Counted from the first letter of the stretch, positions 1 through 9,849 are shown. The stretch: 64,000 nt of DNA from Oegoconia quadripuncta (GCA_949316235.1 OX438747.1:25548618-25612617); one strand, 5' to 3'. The notes: generated by a model from the letters alone, not told the origin. Made by a program: numbers and translations.

Positions 1-42
1 CACAAACATCCCTCGCGTGAACCACTATCCACTACGCCAATA
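1..42 (-). mobile_element. SINE-C fragment, internally deleted
   Basis: Matches the reverse complement of the SINE-C head seen complete at 47545-47769: the 'cactatccactac' A-box side and the 'cacaaacat' side are present. The B-box segment between them is missing and the copy is cut by the window edge. Confidence 0.55.
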
Positions 43-885
43 CCTAGAGACATCGAATTAGCTCTCCAGCGCCCTAAGATAAATCAATTATACTTGGGTT
101 AGACAATCGACATGTGATCGGTTCTGAATACAGATGTATTGCCAATATTTCATAGAATTTTTGCTGTGTTCGATTCATTTTTAAGAAAACAATTTTAAAA
201 CAATAGTTGCAAAGAAATGACAATAGACTTCCAGATATGAGATTATAGGTAAGGGAGAGATATTCTTTTACCGAAACCAATTTCGAAAGAAGAAAAAAAA
301 TTCTTATTTAGAAACCGGTTTCGAACTTTGGTTTCGGAAGTGGCCGAAGGGGAGAAAACAACACAAATTTCAGTCATACTATGTTTTATTTTCGTCGAAA
401 ATATTCCTCACTACAGACGTTTAAGAATGAACTGTACAACGATGCGATAAATATGGAATGTGTAAGTACCTACTAGTAGGTACAGACGTTTTCAAATGTA
501 ACGAGATACAAGTTCTATTATGAATAATAATAAAATGTAGATAACAATTGTGTGGTCATCCTCATCCAATATATTAATTTATATGTGTGAATGACTTAAC
601 GCTAGTTGAATTAATTTTAATTGTACTCACACTATGCTGACGGTACGCGACTGATGGTCAGCGACTGACCAATGACGGCCTTGCGAATAGTAGCTATCCT
701 AAAGAGTTGGTAACATCGTAAGACAATTGTCTATAAATGCATTGACTACATGGCAATCACAATTTTGTGATATTTCATGACATAATATATAAAGTTAATT
801 CACTTTTATTTTACAAACTTTGCTTTTCTGAAATGTTCAAATTTAACTATAGTGTTGTTTACTAACTAAGTAAGGACTTTACACC
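43..885. other. No recognised gene; one perfect palindrome
   Basis: AT-rich sequence with no recognised repeat. Positions 466-483 form a perfect 18-bp palindrome (gtacctactagtaggtac). An 11-bp direct repeat, tacagacgttt, occurs at 412-422 and 481-491. TATA-like strings lie near 731 and 787-795, upstream of the small ORF at 886. Confidence 0.5.
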
Positions 886-1035
886 ATGAAAATGTCTGGA
901 GCCTTGCGCTTTTCAATCGCAATGGGCATCATCATTCTATACATCTCGAAAGAGGAACCTTGGATGAAAAAGGAAAAAAATATAATTATTAAAGACAAAA
1001 ATATTTTTAAAATATCAAAACAAAGAATAGTTTAA
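886..1035 (+). CDS. Hypothetical 49-residue small ORF
   Basis: An ATG in a fair context (cacc before it) opens 49 codons ending in TAA. The product starts MKMSGALRFSIAMGIIIL, a short hydrophobic stretch that could be a signal anchor, followed by a very Lys/Ile/Asn-rich tail that looks like translated AT-rich DNA. A tatataaag string lies about 90 bp upstream. I recognise no family. It may be chance, or a first exon whose tail is intronic. Confidence 0.12.
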   Translation: MKMSGALRFSIAMGIIILYISKEEPWMKKEKNIIIKDKNIFKISKQRIV

Positions 1036-2437
1036 TAAAAATAATAATTTTGGAGATTATTGATAAAGAGATTTCTTTTTTTTTTGAAGTTTAAAAAGAT
1101 ATATACTTAATTTTGGCTTACAAGACCAATGTTTTAAATTAAACTATAAAAACAAATGATAAGTATATCCGGATTAATTGTGGGGATTGTTATATTTATA
1201 GTGGGTAATGTAATTAAACAATTAGAGTATGGAATATCCAAACGCGTACGTTTAGGATATCCCTGACCACATATGAAATAAACTTAATATGAAAAGACTT
1301 TATATGTATCATAATCATTATTCGTAACGTAGCGAGTTGAAACGTTTCATCAACTTCATCAGTTGTCGAACTAAGTTACACAACCGATCGGACCTTTTGC
1401 TCCTAAATGTTGCACATTCGTTTTTTTTCATGTGTTTTTACTACTGCCGTTGTATTTGCCAACTAGCAAGTGTAATTTATTTATTGCAATATAATTCATT
1501 TATTAAGAATTACTCTCTGTGCGAAGTAGAATTAGTAGAGAATAGGAAAATATTCAGAATATATAAATTACAAATTACTCTTTATGCAACTATTTGGATA
1601 TAATTCTGTCAGGCAGGTGTTTGCCAGAACACAGCGGAGCTCACGCGTAGTAACTTGGCTGACGATCGGTCGCGTATAATAGGCATAGTGTGAACTTGAG
1701 CTAATGATGATACTAGTATATAACAGAGGTACCGCTGATAACCTCGACGACAATAAACTTTATGTGCAACGTTCAGAAATCCTAGATACCCTCAAAGTCC
1801 ATCTTAAATTAGCATCTGGCGTTCAACGGAACCACATTGAAGATAAAAAATATATCAATTTTATAACTACAACAAAATTAAAGGAGACTAATAAAAGAAT
1901 AAATAATTTATAGTGTAGATACGTTTAGCATTTAGAATTTTAGTAGAGCAATTAGTAGAGCAATGCAAATTAGCAAATCGGTATGCAAAATAAACAAGTG
2001 TATAATGAACTGGTAAGGTTTGTTTGCGCAGCTACTAGATCACTCTACTAAACTCCTGTGAATTGTGCTAACATCTAGTTGATTATTTCAAAGGTTACAC
2101 ACCAAAACGTCCTCGTAGGTCAGTACTATCACATCATATTATACCCTTAACCATCGCACCCTGGCAAATAAAAAATCTCATAAATTCCTTGTAAATACTA
2201 TGTGAGAATAAATTTTACAACTTAAATCAACAATATATACAAACATCTAGATAACGCTATAACTGGATCAAGTACATACGTACCCTGTTATTTACAGACA
2301 AGACTATCATACAAACATTCATCCAGACAATGAAATAAAACAGAACATTTAAAGGATTTACTCCCAAAAAAATCTTAGTGCCTGGATTTTAAATATAATA
2401 TCTATACATAAAAACTATAATTTAGTTAAATTAGGTC
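1036..2437. other. No recognised feature
   Basis: AT-rich sequence. The open frames here (for example 1337-1603 and 1704-1913 on plus) have no family resemblance and the composition of random AT-rich DNA. Part of it may be 3' flank of the FAM43 gene. Confidence 0.4.
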
Positions 2438-2689
2438 AGGGTGAGTCAAAATTTTTTGTAAATGGCTACACAAGTATTCTCGGAAATTATCAGCGTAAAG
2501 ATATTAGTTAACGCGCTCATTACAGAACGAAGTGAATCTCTATTCGAAAAGGAAAGATATATTCATGGGTTTGCGGTGAGATGAGAATGGCAATAATAAT
2601 CAGACTTACACAAAGTGACGCATACTTTATCGCAACAATCGCTTCCCGAGATACAGTGTTGCTTTATGCAATAAGTTTTGGCTCACCCT
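2438..2689. mobile_element. MITE-5: 252-bp element with imperfect inverted ends
   Basis: The left end, agggtgagtcaaaa (2438-2451), and the reverse complement of the right end, ttttggctcaccct (2676-2689), differ at one base. Pairing continues weakly to about 23 bp (roughly 19 matches). No open frame or target duplication is evident. Inferred to be a non-autonomous DNA transposon. It lies just beyond the FAM43 stop codon, so it may be inside the 3' UTR. Confidence 0.4.
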
Positions 2690-2694
2690 TTATT
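2689..2694 (-). terminator. Candidate polyadenylation signal AATAAA
   Basis: The plus strand reads tttatt, i.e. AATAAA on the minus strand, 70 bp beyond the FAM43 stop. It overlaps the right end of MITE-5 by one base. A real 3' UTR could be longer. Only transcript data would show whether this signal is used. Confidence 0.3.
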
Positions 2695-2763
2695 ATAAGT
2701 ATAGTGCATTGCTAAAGTCGTCCCGGAGGTATACAATGCCTTTAGATAATCCAATGGTGTAAT

Positions 2764-4208
2764 TTATACCATAATAGTATTTCCAATTATGCTTTCCTTT
2801 CCGTCCAGAAGTTCGGAGTATCCAGACTCATCGCTACAGGCGCTGTCATTGTCTCCACTGTTCTTGAAAACCTCAGTTTCAGTGCTTGAATTCAAACTAT
2901 CCACATCAGTCAAGTTGTCAATAAGAGATTCAAATTTGGTCTCGAAGTTTAGTATACTTGCGTCTGTTCCCAATGGTGGGTACGTAGACCGTCGACGAAA
3001 AGCGTTCTTCTCACCGATCGGCACATGGTTCACTTCATCAGAACTCATGCTGGACATGTCTGTGCCATCGGTCAAAATATAAACAGAGTTCGAGTAGCTT
3101 CTGTTGCTGCCCCTCTCTGTACCACGTTCGAAATTCTCGATTGCTTCGAGTTCTGAGATATTCTCCTCTTCGATTTTTGGGATCTCCTCTTGCGGGAAGT
3201 GTGATGATAGCGATGATGGCTCGGCGTCGGATGAGGTAACCGTGCTGGCGGTCTCGCAGCCCGAAGAAACTGATCCATCGTCGCTGTCAGTGACGAGGAA
3301 GTTACTTTGTGAGAGCAGTTGCATTTTCCTGTCATCATTGTCAGTCAGTTCATTTGATTCAGCGATCGCTTCTAAAACACTCAATCTCGAATCTTTCTCA
3401 TCGTTATGACTAGTACCGTTATTTTTCTTACTCTCACTGACAAGAATGTCGATCAACTCATCCGTACCGCCTTCTGAACTCTCAGAATGTGACCGACTCC
3501 TTCCCAATACACCACCGGGGCATGAACTTTCGGAATGTGACCGAAATCTTCCAATAATGCCTTCGGGGCATGACATTTTACGCGGGGACCTATCGAGTCG
3601 TCGCCGATCGAGAGCTTGCGATGGGCAAAACTCACTGTTAGTTATGCTCTCGTCCCACGTTTTCTTTTCATTCATCTCTGCTTCTTCTTCGTCTTCTTCT
3701 GAGCACATCTCTTCGATAGCTCCAAGTTTTGGTGCGGATTTCGACCTTTCTAGCGGTGGTCGATAGTTCGCCGCTCCGACACTCAGAAGGATCTTCCTTC
3801 GAGGCATGCTGGGGTTCTCGTATACACTATTCGCGAGGCTTAACCTGGCGTTCTGTTTGGAGATCCTGTCCTTTTTAAATTCGACTAACGCCTGCTTTAA
3901 TTTAGCCTGTAGTTCTTCAGTGATCTTCTTGGATACGGATTCTTTGGTACAAAGGACAGCATGGCAACGAAGTTCGTGTTTGAGTTTCTTTCCCTCATGG
4001 CGGTAAACCCAGCAAAAGAGCTTTGGGTAATGCGGGGGGCTGGCACAGTAAGTGATGCGGTGGGACCAGTACTCAGTGAGACCGTGTTCTTTGGTGAAAC
4101 CCTTCAGACCGGAGTTGGTGACGGACAGCTTCATCACGACGTCAGGCTTAGTGGATTGCTGGTAATTGCGCCAGAGTGTCGACAGGGGCTTCTCAACGCA
4201 GCTGTCAC
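2764..4208 (-). CDS. FAM43-family PID/PTB-domain protein, last coding exon (N-terminus missing)
   Basis: FAM43 proteins are cytoplasmic adaptors with a phosphotyrosine-interaction (PID/PTB) domain; their function is poorly known. The frame runs without a break from the splice acceptor to TAA at 2764-2766, coding about 481 residues. Residues are numbered as if the frame began at 4218, so the exon starts inside Gly4. Residues 4-118 are the second half of the PTB fold: GDSC, STLWRNYQ, HGLTEYWSHRITYC, YRHEGKKLKHELRCHAV, LVEFKKD. Next comes PPLERSKSAPKLGAIEE (154-170), close to a motif I know from vertebrate FAM43A. RSKSAP fits a mode-1 14-3-3 site. Residues 170-484 are acidic and Ser-rich, probably disordered, with a tandem 16-residue repeat (216-231, 232-247). 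Pairing with the first intron is phase 1: the split codon is G|GT. The YLGN-bearing upstream exon was not found in this window. Confidence 0.92.
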
Positions 4209-4235
4209 CTGAAATCAAAGAGAAAGGGAAATTGT
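4209..4235 (-). promoter_or_regulatory. 3' splice acceptor of the FAM43 last exon
   Basis: On the minus strand a pyrimidine-rich run (tttccctttctctttgattt) is followed by CAG, with the AG at 4210-4209 and the exon beginning GTGACAGC. It sits exactly where the conserved GDSC of the family resumes. The three residues before it in the open frame (Met-Ile-Ser) are intronic, so the apparent ATG at 4218 is not the start codon. Confidence 0.85.
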
Positions 4236-4289
4236 AGCGAAATAGTTTTGTATTTTTTTACGTCGGGCTTTTTTACATGAATAGATTGA

Positions 4290-4335
4290 ATTTTTAACCG
4301 ACTTCAAAAAGGAGGAGGTTCTCAATTCGGCCGTT
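4290..4335 (+). repeat. 'aaccgacttcaaaaa' lepidopteran repeat motif
   Basis: The string aaccgacttcaaaaaggag followed by ggttctcaattcgg is a motif I recall as widespread in moth and butterfly introns. Shorter relatives occur at 7316-7330 (inverted), 29160-29171 and 35995-36008. I cannot assign it to a transposon class. Confidence 0.4.
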
Positions 4336-4384
4336 TGTATTTTTTTTGTCTGTATCATTATTAGTATATAGTACACATTAGCAT

Positions 4385-4659
4385 AAATAAATAAATAAAT
4401 ATCCTTAGACTTACACACAGCGCCATCTAGTTCCACAGTAAGCAACTATAAGCTTGTGTTGTGGATACCAGATGGTTGATATATTACATAAATACATTTT
4501 TTTTTTGTAAATAAATACTTATTATAAATGAAAACATCCATATCTCGAGTACACATGTCCGTATTCATCACACAAACACCCTTAGCGGCATTCGAACCCG
4601 CAACCTTTTGGTACCTATAGTGGTCAGAGTTGCTAACCACTATAACCAAACAGATCGTC
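4385..4659 (-). mobile_element. SINE-A (tRNA-derived SINE), near full length
   Basis: Defines SINE-A, about 275 bp. In the sense direction there is a head gacgacctgtttggtg carrying A box TGGTGTAGTGG and B box GGTTCGAATCC. A unique body follows ('gatgaatacggacatg', 'acccgagttatggatg'), then an A-rich middle, 'ccatctggtatccac', 'agatggcgctgtgtg' and an AT-rich end. These are RNA polymerase III promoter boxes of tRNA type. The element codes for nothing and depends on LINE machinery. This copy has one extra base in the A-box region. Confidence 0.85.
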
Positions 4660-4798
4660 AGCATAAGCACCGGAGTTTATCCATTTTGGCTGCATCAGAA
4701 CACCGCGAACTATTTTATCTGTCAATGGAAACTGCAATACATTTATTGGTTATCTGTCAAGTCAAAAAGAACCATTCAAGGAATAATAACATAACATG

Positions 4799-5000
4799 AA
4801 TGGTGGAACGGACTTCCGGCAGCGGTATTCCCGAACGAGTACGACATTGGAACCTTCAAGAAACGAGCCTACACCTTCCTCAAAGACCGGCAACACATCT
4901 GTGATCCTTTTGGTGTTGCGGGTGTCCATGGGTGGCGGTGATTGCTTTCCATCAGGTGACCCGCATGCTCGTTTGCCGCCCTCTCATATAAAAAAAAAAA
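4799..5000 (+). pseudogene. NLR-c non-LTR retrotransposon tail, 5' truncated
   Basis: Codes for the C-terminal end of a reverse-transcriptase polyprotein: [26 protein letters not shown], then [13 protein letters not shown] residues. A 3' UTR ending ctctcatataaaaaaaaa follows. Copies at 22712-22999 (+), 35296-35700 (-) and 38271-38660 (-) share it. The 'LWN-LP' C-terminal motif is typical of CR1/Jockey-type elements. The exact clade is not settled. Non-functional fragment. Confidence 0.75.
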
Positions 5001-5024
5001 ATATTGTAACACTAACGCATGTGT

Positions 5025-5120
5025 GTGCTGCTGCAGTACAAAGAGGTCATAGCTCAGTGTATTAGATTGCTCGTTGAGCAAAACACTGATTTTCAGCTAT
5101 CCCCCTTGGAACCTAAACCA
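5025..5120 (+). repeat. Unclassified repeat with tRNA-like 'catagctcagtg'
   Basis: Shares 'catagctcagtgt' and 'actgattttcagcta' with 30670-30775 (+) and, inverted, with 24345-24420. The gctcagtg string resembles a tRNA D-arm, so this may be the head of another SINE. Boundaries are uncertain. Confidence 0.35.
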
Positions 5121-5240
5121 GAGGAACACTTACACCAATTATCTAGCTCCAAACTAAGCGAAGCCTGTGTATAGATACTACATACATAAAGGATAAACAT
5201 TCATGACTCGGGAATAAATATTCGTATTTTGTCAAACAAA
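5121..5240 (-). mobile_element. SINE-C tail fragment
   Basis: Resembles the non-tRNA part of the SINE-C copy at 47545-47769, including 'cacttacaccaat', 'agctccaaactaag' and 'gactcgggaataaat'. The head is absent. Confidence 0.55.
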
Positions 5241-5581
5241 AATAAAATTTTGTGCAAATTTATTTATGCGTTTGCGTATTGCGTTAAAGAGTCCGATTTA
5301 CACGCAGCAGTGTAGTACAGTGGCGAGTGCCTAGTTAACACGTGTCTAATTGAGAGGCAAGTTAAAAGGCAAGTTGAAAGTCATATTGCATTAATGACTT
5401 GCTCATTGGTTTACAACACTGTCCTGTACACTATAGTACTTATTCTTATGTATTCTATATTGCACAGAAAATAATAAAAAGATACAACAGATACAACAGG
5501 TACAAACATGTAAGAAAAGTATTTATATATATATTTATATTATTAAGAATATACTATTATTATTATATTTATCAATACTTA
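5241..5581. other. No recognised feature
   Basis: Low-complexity AT-rich sequence between repeat fragments, with short triplet-like runs (gatacaacag repeated near 5481-5500). Confidence 0.4.
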
Positions 5582-5792
5582 TTTTTTTATACAGTACGGG
5601 TTGGTACAATCACACCTGATATGTTAAGTGAAGATGAGGTCGAAGGTGGAAGCGTACCCGGAAACCCCAACACTATTGGGGGACTGGCTATCTTATCTCT
5701 GACAACCGGAACACAGCAATACTTAACATTGCTGCTTGGCGGCAAACTTAGATAAGATGGTGGTAGCTTACTTACTATCTAATGGTGGTAGC
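5582..5792 (-). mobile_element. SINE-B, truncated at its head
   Basis: 3' two-thirds of SINE-B (family described at 14141-14458) in antisense. It begins at the T-tract that is the SINE's A-tail and runs through 'ggaaaccccaacac' to 'gatggtggtagct', where it degenerates into a short duplicated 'ggtggtagct' segment. The tRNA head is missing. Confidence 0.75.
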
Positions 5793-5820
5793 TAAGATAC
5801 TTATCTACAATTATTTCTTT

Positions 5821-5958
5821 AGTCTCCCATAGCTGTGGGATGTCTCGAAGAGATCGGTTTTAGTGATAAGACCTCCTAATTGTGTTCTATTGTTATCATC
5901 AAAAATTATTGTAAATTATTTTGCGCAATAAAGAGTATTTGTATTGTATTGTATTGTA
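5821..5958 (+). mobile_element. NLR-g 3' end with TTGTA-repeat tail
   Basis: Shares 'agagatcg', 'ttttagtgataag' and 'caataaagagtatttg' followed by a (tattg)n tail with copies at 19658-20052 (-), 33257-33519 (+) and 42570-42652 (+). A pentameric tail is consistent with target-primed reverse transcription of a non-LTR element, although no coding sequence is left here. Confidence 0.6.
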
Positions 5959-6291
5959 AGAAGTAATGTACAATGGTGAGCTGATCTCGCGGATAAGTAC
6001 TTAAACACTGTATTAACCTGTCCGCGCGTATCGACCCAATAGTAATGCACGATATTTGCAAGGAAATCGAGGAAATAAATCACATTGAGTCGAATGCCAA
6101 ATTGTGCGCATATGTAATGAATGACATCGCCCACACGCGTATCATATCGAAGACATCTGTTAAATCTAACTGGTTACAAGTGTGTTAATATCGCCGAGGT
6201 GAACCACTAAGCTGCGACTGGTATTCGGAGTTTCTGTTGCTGTGCACTGGTTTTCTGCGATCTTAGATTAATAATCTATTATCTATATTGG
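5959..6291. other. No recognised feature
   Basis: Open frame 5916-6134 on minus overlaps the NLR-g tail and has no family resemblance. Confidence 0.4.
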
Positions 6292-6660
6292 TAAACAATA
6301 AGATTCCGGTAGACATTCAAAATTTGCCTTTAAATAAATTTAAAACAACCATTAAACGGAAACTATGTGCCAAAGGCTATTATAAAATTTCTGACTATCT
6401 GGATGATAAGAAGGCGTGGACATGAACAGCTCGCCATTATTATCCAGTATATTTTATTCTTATTTTTCTTTGTCGAATCATAAATTTTACAATTAGGTAT
6501 TCCAATTTGTATTGACTTATTTAAAAAGAGCAACCCTGGAGTTTCTTGCTCGTTCTTCTCTGGGGAGACTGCCTAGTGAATGAGCGATAACTGTATGTCA
6601 TGACGATTTCAAATGTTATTCTTATAACTTACGAAATAAAAAATTTTTGATTTTGATTTT
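6292..6660 (+). pseudogene. NLR-b non-LTR tail, 5' truncated
   Basis: Codes NKIPVDIQNLPLNKFK, then KGYYKISDYLDDKKAW and a stop. This is the C-terminus of a reverse-transcriptase family with further copies at 17077-17345, 26533-27028, 40345-40920 and 55788-56312. The 3' UTR contains 'gagtttcttgctcgttcttct' minus its last base in other copies, and ends in a (gattttgatttt) type tail. It starts abruptly in mid-ORF, as expected for 5' truncation. Confidence 0.75.
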
Positions 6661-6667
6661 ATATAAT

Positions 6668-6746
6668 TATGGATTATGGCCCATACTCCCTCATTATACG
6701 AGACAAGGCCTGCAGTGGGATGTTTACGGGCTGATGATGATGATGA
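6668..6746 (+). mobile_element. RTE-type/SINE-D 3' tail fragment
   Basis: 'actccctcattatacgag', 'gcagtgggatgtttacgg' and a (gat)n end match the 3' part of the SINE-D copy at 54047-54331. The tRNA head is missing. TGATGATGATG ends are characteristic of RTE-clade LINEs and the SINEs they mobilise. Confidence 0.65.
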
Positions 6747-6872
6747 TTCGCCACTAGATTGTTTTTATATAAACCTGATGTAGCATGTACTAATGAAAAG
6801 CGATCATCTCAAAATTCGGTCGGCTAATTGGCTCGGATACGTCGTTCTAGGAAGAGGAATCTTTATACTTCG

Positions 6873-6875
<3 letters not shown>

Positions 6876-6911
<36 letters not shown>
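6876..6911. repeat. (AT)n microsatellite
   Basis: An uninterrupted dinucleotide run of about 18 units. Confidence 0.9.
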
Positions 6912-6918
<7 letters not shown>

Positions 6919-6950
6919 TGGATAGGTTATGTGGTATATTAATATTATTA

Positions 6951-7150
6951 TTTTTTGGGTATTTATTTATATGTACATATTATTTTTTATAAAATAATTT
7001 TCAAATGTTGTGTACACTATATTCTGCCCAATCTAATAAACACTAGGTTTGCTGGTAGAAAATTCTATCGGAGTTAAGCAAGCCTTTGTACATTTTATAT
7101 ACCTACAATGCATATTTCTGTAACAATTTTGTATACAATAAAGATATTAA
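6951..7150 (+). mobile_element. NLR-i 3' end
   Basis: About 200 bp matching, inverted, to 24511-24713 across 'ctgcccaatctaataaac', 'tcggagttaagc' and a terminal 'tacaataaagata'. An AATAAA just before the end suggests a non-LTR 3' UTR. No coding portion is visible. Confidence 0.5.
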
Positions 7151-7196
7151 GTTATTGTATAAATGTTATTGCAATATTACTGTTGACCCTTTACAA

Positions 7197-7244
7197 ATTA
7201 ATAAAGTTATTCCATGCAGGCGAAGCCGCGGGCGGAAAACTAGT
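7197..7244 (-). repeat. REP-M terminal fragment
   Basis: 'ccatgcaggcgaagccgcg' and 'gcggaaaactagt' are the antisense of the REP-M 5' end, described at 32649-32850. The rest of the repeat is missing. Confidence 0.65.
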
Positions 7245-7924
7245 CAGCTTATAGACTGAGTTCTGAGGTAACAAACATATTTTTTTAAATACAACCATAT
7301 TGACAGCCTCCGCCTTTCTTGAAGTCGGTTTATTCACCATACATGATCCACCTAGATATTCAATGAAATAACAATGTGCCTGTGACTACAGCAATAGGTT
7401 TGTATAAGCAACACTCCGTAAATAAATGTATAAAGTTACAGCTAAATTTTAAGTTTTTATATAAAAAATCCGAAGAGTTAACCTGATCCGCTTCGTACAC
7501 AACTGGGCAAGTAGACATCCGTTGCGGGTCAGTGGTCCAGAACGAGGTCCTACAGGAAGTCGTACAGCAAGTCCCGAGTCACAGACTAAGCAAAGGAGTG
7601 ACCCAACTCAACATAAAGTAATTCGAAATTATTGATATTATAAAGAAACCCCCAAGAAAACAGGCGAGTATATCATCTAGACATACCAAACCTAAATAAA
7701 TGCTAAATATCTTCGTAACGCCTTAACCGATTTTTATCAAACAAAGCTAAGAACTTGTCCCTTCGTTTAGCTCTCACATGCAAGCAGTGATCTGTGCTTG
7801 AGGACAGTTAAAAAGGAACAGATTTATATAAATTATATGGTGGTATCTCTTTCTAACTATGCTACAACGCAGATTTACGCTTGAGCAACATTTTGAAATA
7901 CGGGCATTAGTCTCTAAAATCGGA
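7245..7924. other. No recognised gene
   Basis: Contains an inverted 'gaagtcggttta' motif near 7317. I see no conserved coding sequence. Confidence 0.4.
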
Positions 7925-8115
7925 CCACGCATTATTTATTATTTATTTGTTTATTTGTTTATTATTTATCTATTATTTGTTTATTATTATTTATTTATTT
8001 ATATATTATTTATTTATTTATTTATATATTATTTATTTATTTATTATTTATTTGTTATTTATTTATTATTCATTTATTATTTACTTATTATTTATTTATT
8101 TATTCATTATTTGTT
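7925..8115. repeat. (ATTT)n-like low-complexity tract
   Basis: Degenerate tattta/tttatt repeats over about 190 bp. The 131-codon open frame at 7859-8254 is a by-product of this tract (a Phe/Ile/Leu/Tyr-only stretch) and is not a gene. Confidence 0.85.
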
Positions 8116-8385
8116 CTTCTTAGTGCGAATGTTCGGTATATTAACTATATACCCTCCCCACGCCACGCCCACGCCAGGATATACGCAAGCAGATTTCTGG
8201 TGTCCTGCCCATGATACTACCGGGACAGAAAGAAACACTGTTACACTTCGCTAGAAGGATCATAAAGATGTTAAATCTGCTAACCTAACACCTTGGGGAT
8301 GATATTATTAAGCACTACTTGATGTCCGTGTAAATTATTTATTGATACATTGATCGTGAAATCGTGTCGATCTCCTAATTTTTTA

Positions 8386-8645
8386 ACGACCTGTTTAGTG
8401 TAGTGGTTAGCAACTCTGGCCACCATACCAAAAGGTTGCGTGTTCGAATCCCGCTAGGGGCATATGTTTGTGTGATGAATACGGACATTTGTACCCGAGT
8501 TATGGATGTTATCTTTTATAATAAGTATTTATTTACAAAAAAAAATGTATTTATGTAGTATATCAACCATCTGGTATCCACAACACAAGCCTATAGTTGC
8601 TTACTGTGGAACTAGATGGCGCTGTGTGTATGTCTAAGGAAAAAA
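8386..8645 (+). mobile_element. SINE-A, full length
   Basis: Head with a mutated A box (tagtgtagtgg), intact B box TTCGAATCC, and the body through 'gcgctgtgtgtatgtctaag'. The 3' end is an A-tract abutting a SINE-D head fragment. Confidence 0.85.
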
Positions 8646-8647
8646 AA

Positions 8648-8692
8648 AATTTGGAAGACCGCGTCTTTACCGCTGAGCCACCGAAGCTTACG
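8648..8692 (-). mobile_element. SINE-D head fragment
   Basis: The reverse complement reads cggtggctcagcgg then aaagacgcggtctt, matching the tRNA-like head at 54047-54090. About 45 bp only. Confidence 0.5.
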
Positions 8693-9189
8693 TGGTACCA
8701 AATTTAATGATTAAACGCAAGCGAGCTAAGCGACCGAACGCAATAATTTTTACGTGATACGATGACTGGATGTCAGGAACCTATATGGTTCGCGAAGATC
8801 GCTTCGGTAGACGACGCTGTCACCAATACGACCGGTTCTCTAACATCAAGTATGTACAAACTTGTCTTACTGTACTTCTAGTTGGATTGGTATCGTTAGC
8901 ATACATTATACGTTGCTTTGTTGCCGACGGTACCGCTTGAGTCGCTCGCCAACTTTTATTATCCGCCATCGCTCTTCGGATTGTTGAGTTTGTGAATAAT
9001 ACGTGCTTTTGTTTTAATATTTTCTTGATATTTTATTTGCTACGTTTACTTGGGAGTTTGTTAGAGCAATCACGTATACTCGTATTGATAAGAGATTTGC
9101 AATTGGGAATTTACAATGGAGACCACGTGCTCATGTTAAGTTTTAGTGTTTTATTAAAAACTAACATACTTTTTACGTCCGTGTGTACG
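8693..9189. other. No recognised feature
   Basis: A short stretch near 8706-8760 ('cgaacgcaataatttttacgtgat') minus a few bases resembles 18318-18345, so an unnamed old repeat may be present. Confidence 0.35.
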
Positions 9190-9335
9190 GAATATTGCTG
9201 TCACGTCTTGGCAACCCCAAGTACCATCTGGCTGTCCTCGACTCTATGGACCGACATGCCATAAGGCTCATGGATTGCGATTCCGTAGTACTAAACTGCA
9301 GAGCTTTGAACACAGAGAGTTGGAAGCCCATCCTG
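9190..9335 (+). pseudogene. NLR-a reverse-transcriptase remnant, frameshifted
   Basis: EYCCHV in one frame, then NPKYHLAVLDSMDRHAIRL and LNTESW in another. These align with EYCCHLW, AKYQLAALDSVERRAIRL and QSLEHRRRV of the NLR-a copy at 16262-17076. The frame change falls after CCHVL. Degenerate fragment of the region just C-terminal to the reverse-transcriptase core. Confidence 0.7.
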
Positions 9336-9575
9336 TGAGTCACTGTGTCTGTCTGCGTGCTTGGATTGTAGTGCCATAGCGACTGAATCGATTTGAAAAC
9401 GGTTTATTTTCGAACATTGATATCTGCGAGATGGTTCTGAATGCTATACCCTCTTAAGGGAGATTTCACACCAGCATTTGTCCTACATGGAGTAGTAAGG
9501 AATAATTTGTGGAGACTTAGATCTAGGTAGACTAAGTGACCATTTAATTACCAACAGTCTAATTAATAATACCAT

Positions 9576-9849
9576 GACGACCTGTTTGGTGTAGTGGTTA
9601 GAAACTCTGCTACTATACCAAATGGGCGCGGGTTCGAATCCCGCTAGGGGCATATGTTTGTATGATGAATATAGACACGTGTTCCCGAGTTATGGATGTT
9701 TTTCATTTATACATGTATTTATTTACAAAAAAAAAAGATATTTGTGTAGTTTATCAACCATCTGGTATCCATAACACAAACCTAGATGCTTACTGTGGAC
9801 CTAGATGGCGCTGTGTGTTTGTGCAAAGATATTTATTATTTATTATTAC
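9576..9849 (+). mobile_element. SINE-A, full length, variant subtype
   Basis: Differs from the 4.4-kb copy by shared changes also seen at 12706-12972 and 29829-30097: 'gttagaaactctg', 'ttcccgag', 'ttgtgcaaagat'. This suggests a distinct subfamily. 'ataccat' before it and 'ttaccat' after it may be remnants of a target duplication. Confidence 0.85.

Noticed and set aside
2789..4212. Several plus-strand and alternative minus-strand open frames over the FAM43 exon
   Set aside because: They mirror the codon structure of the conserved minus-strand frame and show no family resemblance.
7859..8254. 131-codon plus-strand frame
   Set aside because: Most of it is translated (ATTT)n sequence of almost only Phe, Ile, Leu and Tyr.
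9576..9649. tRNA-gene-like A and B boxes in SINE-A, -B, -C and -D heads
   Set aside because: They are followed by fixed SINE bodies and occur in many copies. No copy shows a complete tRNA cloverleaf as a stand-alone gene.
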